Source: Lachnospiraceae bacterium
Lineage (GTDB): Bacteria > Bacillota > Clostridia > Lachnospirales > Lachnospiraceae
Reading direction: 5' to 3'
Length of the DNA stretch: 64,000 nucleotides
Assembly: GCA_017634065.1 (NCBI GenBank)
Contig: JAGBOC010000020.1
Coordinates: 16,609 to 80,608, forward strand
Of the stretch, positions 25,989-35,541 are shown piece by piece (positions within the stretch are counted from its first letter, which is position 1; every line of letters starts with the position of its first letter). The position numbers and the translations under genes were made by a program. Under the pieces are notes generated by a model. That model worked only from the letters and a program-made list of their open reading frames with translations. It was not told the DNA's origin and made no database searches.

Positions 25989-26339
25989 ATGGCAGATTTA
26001 AGTATTAAAACAGATGTTAAAGTGGCTGATGATACTATCTCAATGATTGCTGGTATAGCCGCAACAAGTGTGCATGGGGTGGCAGCACTCGGAGAGGGTG
26101 TGACATTTAAGGCATTACCTTTTATTGGCTCAAATAGTCTAAAAAAAGGCGTGGTTATTGAAAAAGATGAGAATGGTAAGAATATAATAGTGAAATTGAC
26201 TATAGTAATGGAGCAGGGAAATGATATAAAAAAGACATGCTTAAGTATCCAGGAAAAGGTAAAAGAGTCAATTGAATCAATGCTTGATTTAAATGTTAAG
26301 GAAGTTAGTGTGAGGGTAGCAAAGATTAATGACGTTTAG
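25989..26339 (+). CDS. Asp23/Gls24 family envelope stress protein
   Basis: 116 residues. The start is ATG 25989 behind AAAGGAG; the upstream in-frame codons back to 25956 lie in the leader. The Asp23 core reads ISMIAGIAATSVHGVAAL, then KALPFIGSN, GVVIEKDENGKNIIVKLTIVMEQG and VNVRVAKI-like SVRVAKINDV at the end. In clostridia this gene commonly heads the nusB-xseAB cluster, as here. Its molecular role is poorly known; it is linked to the envelope. It overlaps nusB by 11 bases. Confidence 0.88.
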   Translation: MADLSIKTDVKVADDTISMIAGIAATSVHGVAALGEGVTFKALPFIGSNSLKKGVVIEKDENGKNIIVKLTIVMEQGNDIKKTCLSIQEKVKESIESMLDLNVKEVSVRVAKINDV

Positions 26340-26868
26340 AGAGATAAGAGATCACAAGTTTAAGATTTTGTTTATGTTTTATTTTATGGGAACTGATATT
26401 GATCAGGTAATGTTAAATTATTTTTCAAATCTCCCATATGAAGAAGAAGATGATGAAAATGAATATACTAAAGACAAAAAGTCACACCGCAACATTGCGA
26501 AAGTTACAATAACTGAAGATGACAACAAGGAACATAATGTGAGTGATGCAGCAGTTGTGGTTAAACTTTCTGATGATGACAATATAAGAGATATAAAGAG
26601 AAAAGTTAAGGAAATAATAGATAAGACAGAAGAAATTGACAAATTAATATCAGATAATCTTGAATCGTGGGATATAAATAGAGTTGCAAAGGCAGAGATA
26701 ACAATAATAAGACTTGCGGTGTATGAGATGTATTATGATGCATCTATTGATATACCAGTTGCTATAAATGAAGCAGTAGAGTTAGCAAAAGTATATGGCG
26801 ATGGAAAGGCAGACAAATTTGTGAATGGAGTTTTGTCTACAATATTCAAAAAGAAAAACAGTATATAA
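26329..26868 (+). CDS. nusB: Transcription antitermination factor NusB, with acidic insert
   Basis: 179 residues. The start MTFREIRDHKFKILFMFYFMG matches NusB helix 1, and the C-terminal half (LISDNLESWDINRVAKAEITIIRLAVYEMYY, DIPVAINEAVELAKVYGDGKADKFVNGVL) is a clear match. NusB with NusE promotes antitermination at rRNA operons. Compared with about 135-150 residues in typical NusB, an acidic, Lys/Asp-rich insert of about 45 residues lies after helix 2 (approximately 38-85). Confidence 0.9.
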   Translation: MTFREIRDHKFKILFMFYFMGTDIDQVMLNYFSNLPYEEEDDENEYTKDKKSHRNIAKVTITEDDNKEHNVSDAAVVVKLSDDDNIRDIKRKVKEIIDKTEEIDKLISDNLESWDINRVAKAEITIIRLAVYEMYYDASIDIPVAINEAVELAKVYGDGKADKFVNGVLSTIFKKKNSI

Positions 26869-28082
26869 TGAAAGAGGCAGTGTCAGTATCACAACTAAAT
26901 AAATATATAAAGGAAATGTTTTCTGATGACAATGTTTTAAAGAATGTGATAGTAAAAGGAGAGATTTCCAATTTAAAAGAGTCAAGAGGAAATTATTATT
27001 TTTCACTAAAAGATGATATGTCATCAATTCAGTGCATCATTTTTACAAATTATAGTGGAATGAGTGTTGACATTCAAAATATTAGTGATGGATTAGAAGT
27101 TATAGTATATGGGAAAGTTGCAGTTTATGAAAAGGGTGGAACTTACTCAATATATGTAAATAAAATAGATAATACTGGTCTTGGTGAATACTTTGTAAAA
27201 TTAGAAGAATTAAAGAAGAAACTATATGAACTAGGGATGTTTGACCAGACTTATAAAAAGCAAATCCCAAAATACTCAATTAATATAGGAGTTGTCACTG
27301 CAAAAAATGGGGCGGCTATAAGAGATATATATAAAACTATTAAAGATAAGAACCCCTATGCAAATGTAATCTTATATCCTTCTCTTGTGCAAGGTGATAA
27401 TGCTTACAAATCAATAATAGACGGAATTATGGAACTTGATAAGATGGACTTGGATGTGATTATAGTAGGACGGGGTGGCGGTTCAATTGAAGACTTATAC
27501 TGTTTTAATGATGAAAGAGTTGCATATGCAATATTTAATGCAAAGACACCGATTATATCTGCAGTAGGTCACGAAATTAATGACTCAATATCAGATTTAG
27601 TTGCAGATGCAAGAGTCGCAACTCCTACGGCTGCTGGAGAACTCGCAACTTTTTCTTATAGCGAGTTTGAAAATGATTTGGAGAATTACAAAAGAACTTT
27701 TGATGACATAATTGAAGACAAGATTGAAAATATAAAAACAAGGCTTGAGAATGTAAAGAGACAGCTAAGCGTCCTTGCACCTAAAGCAAGAATAGAACGA
27801 TATAATGACAATCTTGTGAATATGAAAGAACTTTTAAGAAACTCCATCGACAATAAAATGTTACTTGTGAAGAGTAGGTTAGATCGGTATATCGAAATGC
27901 TCAAGAGTAGAGATGTGCTAGATAAAATAAGTAAAGGTCTTGCATATACTACGGATGAAAAAGGCAATAGAATTAAAAGTATCAAGAATGTAAAAGTTGG
28001 TAATAAGATTTATTCAAGAGTAAAGGATGGTACTATTGAGTCAAAGGTGCTATCTCTAAAGAGCAGTTTGGGGGAGAAATGA
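26868..28082 (+). CDS. xseA: Exodeoxyribonuclease VII large subunit
   Basis: 404 residues. An N-terminal OB-fold (about 1-100) has SVSQLNKYIKEMF and VKGEISNLKESRGNYYFSLKDD. The nuclease domain has GVVTAKNGAAIRDI, VIIVGRGGGSIEDLYCFNDERVA and ISAVGHEINDSISDLVADARVATPTAAGELA. A coiled coil follows at about 265-360. It degrades single-stranded DNA to oligonucleotides with the XseB subunit, whose gene overlaps by 4 bases. The start codon overlaps the nusB stop by one base. Confidence 0.96.
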   Translation: MKEAVSVSQLNKYIKEMFSDDNVLKNVIVKGEISNLKESRGNYYFSLKDDMSSIQCIIFTNYSGMSVDIQNISDGLEVIVYGKVAVYEKGGTYSIYVNKIDNTGLGEYFVKLEELKKKLYELGMFDQTYKKQIPKYSINIGVVTAKNGAAIRDIYKTIKDKNPYANVILYPSLVQGDNAYKSIIDGIMELDKMDLDVIIVGRGGGSIEDLYCFNDERVAYAIFNAKTPIISAVGHEINDSISDLVADARVATPTAAGELATFSYSEFENDLENYKRTFDDIIEDKIENIKTRLENVKRQLSVLAPKARIERYNDNLVNMKELLRNSIDNKMLLVKSRLDRYIEMLKSRDVLDKISKGLAYTTDEKGNRIKSIKNVKVGNKIYSRVKDGTIESKVLSLKSSLGEK

Positions 28083-28276
28083 AAAAAAGTGTAAAAAAAG
28101 AATTGAATATAGAAGATTCATTTAAAGAAATAGATAAGATCATAGAACAAATGGATAATGATAAATGCTCAATTGAGAAAAGTTTAGAGTTATATGAAAA
28201 TGGTGTTAAACTTGTAAATGACTTATCAAAAAAAATAGAAAAAATTGATAAAGAATTGAAAGTTTTGAATAAGTAA
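28079..28276 (+). CDS. xseB: Exodeoxyribonuclease VII small subunit
   Basis: 65 residues. The family core is present: EDSFKEIDKIIEQMDNDKCSIEKSLELYENGVKL, then LSKKIEKIDKELKVL. Multiple copies bind each XseA. The gene sits between xseA and the prenyl synthase with overlaps at both ends. Confidence 0.92.
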   Translation: MKKSVKKELNIEDSFKEIDKIIEQMDNDKCSIEKSLELYENGVKLVNDLSKKIEKIDKELKVLNK

Positions 28277-29385
28277 TGAATAATAAAGTAATTGATTTCA
28301 CAAAATCAAAAGAGCAGTTAATTAATAAAAAGTTTCCCAATATAAGTTCTATCATAGCAAATGGGAAGAAGCCTTTGTATGTAGAGAGCAACCAAGCTTT
28401 GGATAAGTTTCAAACAATACTTTATAATTATCAAGAGTATTTGGTTGATAGAGAAGGTAAAAAAGAAATAACTTTAGAAGAAGTAATGGTTTACTTCAAT
28501 AGATATTTTGATGCCGTTTATAGAGAATTGACTAATTTTGATTCATCAAGAGTGTCAAAGTTTAAAGAGGCACTTGATTATGCTGTCATCTCAAATGGTA
28601 AAAGAATTAGACCATTTCTTATGCTTACAACATTTAATTTTTGTAAGGGCGAAGATTTTTTACTTATAGCTCCACTGCTTGTTGCGATAGAATTAATACA
28701 TACATTTTCACTTGTACATGATGACTTACCTTGTATGGATAATGATGAGCTAAGGAGAGGCAAACCAACTGTATGGAAAAAATATGGGGAAGACATAGCG
28801 GTGTTAGTTGGCGATGCACTCTATATGGAAGCGACAAGTATACTGATAGACATGGTGCTGGAGTTTCAATATACTGAAATTGGCGGATATGTATCAACAG
28901 CTTCAGCAATTTTATTAAAACTTGCTGGGCTTGATGGCATGATTACTGGTCAAGTGTTTGATGTGATGAATACGAATAACACAGAATTAACTATCGATGA
29001 TATTTTTTATATGTACAATAAAAAAACGACTGCACTACTAGTGGCAAGTATGGTTGCAGGTGCAAATATGTCTGGTTTATATGGTAATAGCGTTAAGCAA
29101 TTTGAAGAACTTGGGATTTATCTTGGAGAGTCATATCAAATAATGGATGACTTATTAGAAATTGAGCAAACTACAGAGAAAATTGGTAAGTCAGTTAATT
29201 CTGATAAGAATAATAATAAAGTTACTTATGTAGAGAAGGTTGGCATAGAAAAATCTAAAAAACGACTTGAAATATTATTTAATAATAGTTTAGCACTTAT
29301 TGACCAAATGACAACTGAAAATAACAAAAAAGAGGCAATGGTATTCAAAGAATTAATTAAATATCTTATGTCAAGAGAGAAGTAG
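28276..29385 (+). CDS. ispA: Polyprenyl synthetase (farnesyl diphosphate synthase type) with N-terminal extension
   Basis: 369 residues. The catalytic part from about residue 75 has NGKRIRPFLML, the first Asp-rich motif LVHDDLPCMDNDELRRGKPT, VLVGDALYMEA, GMITGQVFDV and the second motif YQIMDDLLEIEQTTEKIGKSVNSDKNNNKVTYV. It makes C15 (perhaps C20) prenyl diphosphate for the cell-wall lipid carrier path, next to dxs. About 70 residues precede the normal start of the fold. They include KKITLEEVMVYFN and are of unknown role. Confidence 0.92.
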   Translation: MNNKVIDFTKSKEQLINKKFPNISSIIANGKKPLYVESNQALDKFQTILYNYQEYLVDREGKKEITLEEVMVYFNRYFDAVYRELTNFDSSRVSKFKEALDYAVISNGKRIRPFLMLTTFNFCKGEDFLLIAPLLVAIELIHTFSLVHDDLPCMDNDELRRGKPTVWKKYGEDIAVLVGDALYMEATSILIDMVLEFQYTEIGGYVSTASAILLKLAGLDGMITGQVFDVMNTNNTELTIDDIFYMYNKKTTALLVASMVAGANMSGLYGNSVKQFEELGIYLGESYQIMDDLLEIEQTTEKIGKSVNSDKNNNKVTYVEKVGIEKSKKRLEILFNNSLALIDQMTTENNKKEAMVFKELIKYLMSREK

Positions 29386-29387
29386 TG

Positions 29388-31256
29388 ATGACTGATAATG
29401 TAAAAATATTAGATTCAATTAAATCAACTGATGATATAAAAAAGTTATCTTACAGTGAACTTGATACTCTTGCAAAAGAAGTTAGAGAACTTATAATAGA
29501 TGGCACTAGCAAAAATGGTGGGCATATTGCCTCAAGTCTTGGTGTGGTAGAACTTACTATAGCATTAATACTTGCCTATGACTTCCCAAAGGATAAAATA
29601 ATATTTGATGTAGGTCATCAATCCTATGCTTATAAAATATTGACAGATAGAAAAGAAGCATTTAGAGGACTTCGGAGTTTTGGTGGCATAAGCGGTTTTC
29701 CTAAAAGAAAAGAAAGTCCATACGATTCATTTGATACTGGTCATAGTTCTACTTCTATATCAGCTGGGCTTGGCATGTGTGTAGCAAGAGATTTAAAAAA
29801 AGACAAATATAGTGTTGTGACAGTGATAGGTGATGGCGCTCTGACAGGTGGTATGGCTTTTGAAGCTCTAAATAACTTAAGTAATTTGAAAAGTAATTAT
29901 GTTGTAATACTTAATGATAATGAGATGTCAATTTCTAAAAGTAGTGGTGGCCTAAATAAAGCACTACTTGGAGTTCGTTCATCACATAGATATAGTGAGT
30001 TAAAAAGGACACTAAAAACAGAATTAGAGAAAACTGGTATAGGTCTTTTTTTGAAAAAAGTACTTGTTACTGTTATAAATATTTTTAAACAAATAATTGC
30101 ATCCGAAGGAATGTTTTTTGAAAACTTAAATATAAACTATGTAGGTCCAATTAATGGGCATAATATAAAAGAACTTAAAGAAGCTATACTTGCTGCAAAG
30201 AGTTCAGAAGAACCTGTAGTTATTCATGTTAAAACGATAAAAGGTAAAGGCTATGAACCGGCCGAAAAAGATCCGACGCTTTATCATGGAGTAGGACCTT
30301 TTGATAAGGCAACTGGTAAGATACTTGGAGATCCAACTGTAAAAACTTATACAAAGGTTTTCTCAAATAAATTAGTAGAACTTGCGGATAAGAATAAAAA
30401 TGTAGTTACTATCACAGCTGCTATGGCAGATGGAACAGGTTTAGTAGAGTTTAGTAAGAAGTTTCCAGATAGATTTTTTGATGTAGGAATATGCGAACAA
30501 CATGCAGTGACATTTTCAGCGGGGCTTGCACTTTCTGGAGTTATACCAGTTGTCTGCATATACTCATCATTTTTGCAAAGAGCATTTGACCAAATCATTC
30601 ATGATGTCTGTCTGCAAAATCAACATGTTGTATTTGCTATTGATAGGGCAGGGCTTGTAGGAGCAGATGGTGAGACGCATCAAGGAATATTTGACATTTC
30701 ATATCTACGGCTCATCCCAAACATAACTATTCTTGCACCAAAAAATAGTTTTGAATTGGAAAAAATGCTTGAGTACGCTATTACAGAAGCCAGTGGACCA
30801 ATAGCAATAAGATATCCAAGAGGGGCATCATATAATGAACTTGAAAATAAGTTAGAGCCTATTGTAAGTGGTAAGTCTGAACTTATATGTGATGGCAAAG
30901 GTATAGCATTTTTTGCATTAGGGTCTATGGTTTCTACTGCTATGCATCTAAAAGAAAAACTTGCATCAAAAGGCATAAGTCCAATCATTGTAAATGCAAG
31001 ATTTGCAAAGCCTATAGATTTTGATATGGTAGACTATGTTTGCAAAAAAGAAATATATGAACTTGTGGTTATGGAAGAAGGAGTACTAAATGGTGGAATT
31101 GGACAAGCTATTGAAGAATATGTGCATGATAAGAACTACCAAATTAAAGTGACTTTGATAACTATACCAGATGCCTATGTAGAGCATGGTGATGTGAGCA
31201 AACTTCGTGAAGCACTTGGAATAAATAGTGACAGTATTTTGAAAAAAATTATATAA
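29388..31256 (+). CDS. dxs: 1-deoxy-D-xylulose-5-phosphate synthase
   Basis: About 622 residues, the normal length. It joins pyruvate and glyceraldehyde 3-phosphate to start the MEP isoprenoid pathway. The N-terminal TPP domain has DVGHQSYAYKILTDRK, DTGHSSTSISAGLGM and VIGDGALTGGMAFEALNN. The central domain has GICEQHAVTFSAGLAL and VVFAIDRAGLVGADGETHQGIFD; a transketolase C-terminal domain follows. I use the ATG at 29388; the GTG at 29385 overlaps the ispA stop and would add one residue. Confidence 0.96.
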   Translation: MTDNVKILDSIKSTDDIKKLSYSELDTLAKEVRELIIDGTSKNGGHIASSLGVVELTIALILAYDFPKDKIIFDVGHQSYAYKILTDRKEAFRGLRSFGGISGFPKRKESPYDSFDTGHSSTSISAGLGMCVARDLKKDKYSVVTVIGDGALTGGMAFEALNNLSNLKSNYVVILNDNEMSISKSSGGLNKALLGVRSSHRYSELKRTLKTELEKTGIGLFLKKVLVTVINIFKQIIASEGMFFENLNINYVGPINGHNIKELKEAILAAKSSEEPVVIHVKTIKGKGYEPAEKDPTLYHGVGPFDKATGKILGDPTVKTYTKVFSNKLVELADKNKNVVTITAAMADGTGLVEFSKKFPDRFFDVGICEQHAVTFSAGLALSGVIPVVCIYSSFLQRAFDQIIHDVCLQNQHVVFAIDRAGLVGADGETHQGIFDISYLRLIPNITILAPKNSFELEKMLEYAITEASGPIAIRYPRGASYNELENKLEPIVSGKSELICDGKGIAFFALGSMVSTAMHLKEKLASKGISPIIVNARFAKPIDFDMVDYVCKKEIYELVVMEEGVLNGGIGQAIEEYVHDKNYQIKVTLITIPDAYVEHGDVSKLREALGINSDSILKKII

Positions 31257-31266
31257 GGGTTATTCA

Positions 31267-32106
31267 TTGGATAATAAAATTAAAAAAGTAAGGTTAGATG
31301 TTTATTTAGTAGAAAATGGTTTTTTCTCGACTAGACAAAAGTCGCAAGTTGCAATATTAGAAGGAAAAGTATTTGTAAATAATCTAAAAGAGGATAAGCC
31401 TGGTACACTTATTAAAGAAGATGCAAAGGTTGAGTATAGAGGTGAAAAGCTTAAATATGTAAGCCGTGGTGGACTTAAATTAGAAAAAGCAGTACAAGTA
31501 TTTAATATATATTTAAGTGACAAAGTATGTATAGATATAGGATCTTCAACTGGTGGCTTTACGGATTTGATGCTACAAAATGGTGCAAAGAAAGTTTATG
31601 CAGTTGACTGTGGGACAAACCAACTTGATTATAAACTCCGAACTGATGACCGAGTAGTTGTTATGGAAAATACCAATGCGAGATACTTGAGTAAAAATGA
31701 TTTAAGTGATAACAAAATTGATTTTATATCTGTTGATGTGAGTTTTATATCACTTACTAAAATAATACCAGTTATTAAAGAAGTATTAGATGATAAAGGA
31801 GATGCTGTATTACTCATAAAACCACAATTTGAGGCAGGAAGAGAGCTGGTAGAAAAAAAGGGAGTGGTACGAGATGAAACTACCCAAGAAAAAGTAGTAC
31901 GAACAATAATAGATAGTTGCCTAAAAGATGATTTTATCATAAGGGGCATTGATTTTTCGCCAATCAAGGGACCAGCTGGAAATATAGAATATCTTCTATA
32001 TATCTCAAAAAATAAAAATGATGAAGGAATGAATATAGAAAATATAGATAATTATATAAAAAAACTAGTTAAAATGTCACATGATGAATTAGATAAAGAG
32101 GATTAA
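31267..32106 (+). CDS. tlyA: TlyA-type rRNA 2'-O-methyltransferase / S4-domain protein
   Basis: 279 residues starting at TTG. The N-terminal S4 RNA-binding domain (about 5-65) has RLDVYLVENGFFSTRQKSQVAILEGKVFVN. The FtsJ-like domain has YVSRGGLKLEKAV, CIDIGSSTGGFTDLMLQNGAKKVYAVDCG, ISVDVSFISLTKIIP and LLIKPQFEAGRELVEKKGVVRD. Such proteins methylate 16S or 23S rRNA in actinobacteria; the clostridial target is not established. The position between dxs and nadK is conserved in clostridia. Confidence 0.92.
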   Translation: MDNKIKKVRLDVYLVENGFFSTRQKSQVAILEGKVFVNNLKEDKPGTLIKEDAKVEYRGEKLKYVSRGGLKLEKAVQVFNIYLSDKVCIDIGSSTGGFTDLMLQNGAKKVYAVDCGTNQLDYKLRTDDRVVVMENTNARYLSKNDLSDNKIDFISVDVSFISLTKIIPVIKEVLDDKGDAVLLIKPQFEAGRELVEKKGVVRDETTQEKVVRTIIDSCLKDDFIIRGIDFSPIKGPAGNIEYLLYISKNKNDEGMNIENIDNYIKKLVKMSHDELDKED

Positions 32107-32951
32107 TGAAAATACTTGTAGTTTCAAAAAATAATATCAGTAAGAATAAGGGAACGGTTAAATCTTTAAAGAGTTTACTTGATAAAAAGAAACTTTCTTA
32201 TGAGATTGTTCCTTTTGATGAAGTTGAAGATTTTTATAATCAGATACATGATAAAAAGTATAAGAATACATTTGATTTACTTTTATCATTTGGTGGTGAT
32301 GGGACTATTCTCAAGTCAGCAAGAATAGCAAGAAAACTGGACATTCCAATTTTGGGAGTAAATGTTGGCACGATAGGGTTTTTAACTTCAATCAATGAGT
32401 TTTCAGAATTAGATGTGGCACTTGATAAGGTAATAGATGGTAAGTGCATTTACGAAGAACGAAGTATGATGGAAGTAGAAGTGTTTAGAGATGATAAGGA
32501 AGTATTTAAATCTTATGCAGTAAATGAAGCAACATTTGTCACCTCAAATATTTGTAAAATTGGTAAATATAGAATACTTGTTGGAAAGGAGAAAACTATA
32601 TTTACAGAGATTAGTGCAGATGGTGTAATAATTGCTACTCCGACAGGTTCTACAGCACATTCTCTGTCAGCGGGAGGACCTATTGTGTCACCAGATGTTC
32701 ATTGTCTAATCATAACGCCGCTTTATCCACATACGCTAAATCAAAGGAGTTTTGTGATTAGTGATGAAAAAGAACTCTATATAAATGTACTTAATGATAA
32801 ACAGGTTATCGACATAGATGGGAGAATAGATTTTGGCCTTGAAATTGATGATGTCGTTATGATAAAAAAATTGAAAAGGACTATAAAGTATATAGCATTT
32901 AAGGAAAATAATTTTTTGAATAATATTAAAGAAAAAATAAGGGCTTTGTAA
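32106..32951 (+). CDS. nadK: NAD kinase
   Basis: 281 residues. It phosphorylates NAD to NADP in the cytosol. The signature GGDGTILKSARIA is at about 64-76, followed by ILGVNVGTIGFLTSI, the NEATF site and the TPTGSTAHSLSAGGPIVSPD catalytic loop. The C-terminal IDIDGRIDF-type element is present. The start overlaps the tlyA stop by one base with GAGG upstream. Confidence 0.96.
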   Translation: MKILVVSKNNISKNKGTVKSLKSLLDKKKLSYEIVPFDEVEDFYNQIHDKKYKNTFDLLLSFGGDGTILKSARIARKLDIPILGVNVGTIGFLTSINEFSELDVALDKVIDGKCIYEERSMMEVEVFRDDKEVFKSYAVNEATFVTSNICKIGKYRILVGKEKTIFTEISADGVIIATPTGSTAHSLSAGGPIVSPDVHCLIITPLYPHTLNQRSFVISDEKELYINVLNDKQVIDIDGRIDFGLEIDDVVMIKKLKRTIKYIAFKENNFLNNIKEKIRAL

Positions 32952-32961
32952 AGGTGATGAA

Positions 32962-33414
32962 ATGAAGAAAGGCAGACATGAAGCAATAATCGATCTTGTG
33001 CGCAACAATGAAATTGAAAATCAAAGTGAACTGGCATATAAGTTATCTGAACTTGGATTTGATGTTACACAGGCTACTGTGTCAAGAGATATACAGAAAT
33101 TAAACCTTATTAAAGTAAAAAGTAATGGAAAGTTTAAGTATGCTGTTGTTGAAAGCACAGGCAATTTTTCAGAGAAGTATGTTCGTATAATTGGCGATAC
33201 CATTAAATCAATGGATATAGCAAAAAATCTCGTCATAGTAAAGACTCAACCCGGTATGGCTATGGCTACGGCAGCCGCTCTTGATGGATTACAACTTGAT
33301 GAGATAGTAGGGTCACTTGCTGGAGATGATGCTATATTTGTTGCTACGAAAAGTGATGACAATGCCATGTTACTCATGAATAAAATAGAAGTTTTGATGC
33401 GAAAGGAAAACTAA
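32962..33414 (+). CDS. argR: Arginine repressor
   Basis: 150 residues. The N-terminal winged helix has RHEAIIDLVRNNEIENQSELAYKLSELGFDVTQATVSRDIQKLNLIKV. The C-terminal hexamerisation and arginine-binding domain has TQPGMAMATAAALDGLQLDEIVGSLAGDDAIFVA, close to the GTIAGDDTI site. It represses arginine biosynthesis when arginine is bound. No arginine genes are in the window; the nadK-argR-recN order is the usual clostridial one. Confidence 0.95.
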   Translation: MKKGRHEAIIDLVRNNEIENQSELAYKLSELGFDVTQATVSRDIQKLNLIKVKSNGKFKYAVVESTGNFSEKYVRIIGDTIKSMDIAKNLVIVKTQPGMAMATAAALDGLQLDEIVGSLAGDDAIFVATKSDDNAMLLMNKIEVLMRKEN

Positions 33415-35078
33415 TGTTAGAAAGCTTATCAGTAAAAAACTTTGCGCTTATTAAAGAAGCACATATAGATTTCAAGAATAATTTAAATGTTTTGACTGGA
33501 GAAACTGGAAGTGGAAAGTCCATCCTTATAGGGTCTATAAATCTTGCACTTGGTATGCGTGCAAGTAAAGATTTTATGCGAAGTGTTGATGAAGACACAG
33601 TAGTTTCTATAGCTTTCCAAGTTAAGAACAAGGATACTTTAGAGATAATAAAAAGTATGGATGTACCAGTTGATGACCGTGGAAATATAATAATATATAG
33701 AAAAATTACAAAAGATAAAAATATAGCAAAAATCAACGATGAACCAAGTACACTAAATAAAATAAAGGAACTTACCGAAAAATTAATTGATATATATGGA
33801 CAGCATGATGGCGAGAGCTTGAGAAAAAATGCAAAACATGTAGAGTTTTTAGATGATTTTATTGGAGCAGAATCAGTTGCAAAAAAGAAAAAGATTAGTG
33901 AATTATATACAGTACTAAAACAAAAGAAAGAAAAACTTGACTCTTTTAATCTTGATGAAAGAATGAGACTTCGTGAAATAGATATACTTAAGTATGAGAT
34001 AGATGAACTTGAAAATGCAAAATTAAAAGAGGGCGAAGAAGATGAATTAGCTGAAAGATTTAAGGTAGCATCTAATTCAAAGAGTATTATAGAATCATTG
34101 ACCACTGCCTTTAATGCATTACAGGAAGTTAATGTATCAACAGCAGTAAAAGAAGTAAAATATGCAGTAAGGTATGATGAGTCATTAAATGATATATATT
34201 CTTCACTTATGGATTGTGATTCAATCATAAGTGATAGTATCAAAGAGATAGATAAGAAAATTGAAAAGTATGACATTGATGAAAAGGAATATGCTGATAT
34301 AGAAAATAGACTTAATCTTATAAGAAGTATACTTGCAAAATATGATAATAGTGTTGAAAAGGCACTTTCACAATTAGAATACAAAAAAAAGCGTCTTATG
34401 GAACTTGATGATTATGACAATGAAAAGCAAAAGGCAAAAGATGAAGTTTCAAAGGCTGAAAAATTACTTTATAAAGCATCGGAAGAATTAAGCGAATTGA
34501 GAAAAGAGTATTCTAAAGATTTCATAAAAAAAATCGTTGAAGAACTTAAAGACTTGGGGTTTTTAGACGTCAAATTTGACATTGATATAGCAAAAAAGCA
34601 AGAAATAACTCGAGATGGTTTTGATGAAGTTACTTTTATGATTTCTCTAAACACTGGAGAAAAGATGAGAGCACTTAGTGAAGTTGCATCTGGTGGAGAA
34701 TTATCTCGTATAATGTTGTCTATAAAAACGATATTGTCTGAAAGTTATGGAACTGAAACTTTAATTTTTGATGAGATAGATGCTGGTATAAGTGGTATCA
34801 CAGCATCAAAAGTTGCATCAAAGCTTAATAGAATAGCAAAGAATCATCAAGTAATTCTAATAACACATTTACCACAAATAGCCGCAATGGCTGATAATCA
34901 TTTCGTGATTAGAAAAGATGTGTCTGATGATAGAACTGTGACAACTATAGACCAACTTGATGATAATGGTATGATTGAAGAAATTGGTAGACTGATTAGT
35001 TCAAGTGGTGAACTTACTAATAATGTTTTAGCAAATGCAAAAGAACTTAAGGAATCAGCATTAAAAGAAAAGAGGTAG
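33414..35078 (+). CDS. recN: DNA repair protein RecN
   Basis: 554 residues, an SMC-like ATPase for double-strand break repair. Walker A is LTGETGSGKSILIGSINLALGMRAS, the ABC signature is EVASGGELSRIMLSIK, Walker B is ETLIFDEIDAGISG, and QVILITHLPQIAAMADNHF follows. Between them lie two coiled-coil arms (about 150-230 and 300-365). It overlaps argR by one base and is followed after one base by the PAP2-related gene. Confidence 0.96.
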   Translation: MLESLSVKNFALIKEAHIDFKNNLNVLTGETGSGKSILIGSINLALGMRASKDFMRSVDEDTVVSIAFQVKNKDTLEIIKSMDVPVDDRGNIIIYRKITKDKNIAKINDEPSTLNKIKELTEKLIDIYGQHDGESLRKNAKHVEFLDDFIGAESVAKKKKISELYTVLKQKKEKLDSFNLDERMRLREIDILKYEIDELENAKLKEGEEDELAERFKVASNSKSIIESLTTAFNALQEVNVSTAVKEVKYAVRYDESLNDIYSSLMDCDSIISDSIKEIDKKIEKYDIDEKEYADIENRLNLIRSILAKYDNSVEKALSQLEYKKKRLMELDDYDNEKQKAKDEVSKAEKLLYKASEELSELRKEYSKDFIKKIVEELKDLGFLDVKFDIDIAKKQEITRDGFDEVTFMISLNTGEKMRALSEVASGGELSRIMLSIKTILSESYGTETLIFDEIDAGISGITASKVASKLNRIAKNHQVILITHLPQIAAMADNHFVIRKDVSDDRTVTTIDQLDDNGMIEEIGRLISSSGELTNNVLANAKELKESALKEKR

Positions 35079-35079
35079 T

Positions 35080-35541
35080 ATGTCATTTTTAACAGATTTG
35101 TTGAATAATAGACCTCTAATTATTTCAGCGACATCATGGCTTGTGGCAGGGGTCCTAAAAATGTTTGTTGAACTTAAAGTCAACAAAAAGTTTGTACTTT
35201 CAAGGATTGTCGGTGCTGGTGGGATGCCATCATCACATACTTCTACTGTAGTTGCACTCACTATAGCGCTTGGTTTTTATGAAGGTCTTGGAAGTGGAAG
35301 TTTTGCTCTTGCAGTTATATTTGCAATTATAGTTATACATGATGCTACAGGAGTGAGGCTTGAGACAGGTAAACAAGCAAAAGTTTTAAATACTATGATG
35401 TTTGAGTCAAAAGCATTTGAGGATTTGGATTTTGAAAAGCAGTTGAAAGAATATGTGGGTCATACTCCACTTCAAGCTTTAATTGGCGCATTAGTTGGTA
35501 TTTTGGTAGCCTGTTTTATGATATGTGTAGTTTATAAATAA
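35080..35541 (+). CDS. Divergent PAP2/acid phosphatase-vanadium haloperoxidase-related membrane protein
   Basis: 153 residues with about four membrane segments. The DUF212 (YuiD) family pattern is visible: RPLIISATSWLVAGVLKMFVELKVNKKF, GGMPSSHTSTVVALTIALG, VIHDATGVRLETGKQAKVLN and KEYVGHTPLQALIGALVGI. The SHT and GHT motifs resemble PAP2 phosphatase active-site motifs. Physiological substrate is unknown; undecaprenyl or phospholipid phosphates are plausible. Confidence 0.9.
   Translation: MSFLTDLLNNRPLIISATSWLVAGVLKMFVELKVNKKFVLSRIVGAGGMPSSHTSTVVALTIALGFYEGLGSGSFALAVIFAIIVIHDATGVRLETGKQAKVLNTMMFESKAFEDLDFEKQLKEYVGHTPLQALIGALVGILVACFMICVVYK

Noticed and set aside
33374-34384. 336-residue open frame on the minus strand
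   Set aside because: It is antisense to recN, which has all family motifs; the translation is a Ser/Phe/Leu-rich mirror typical of shadow frames in A/T-rich genes.
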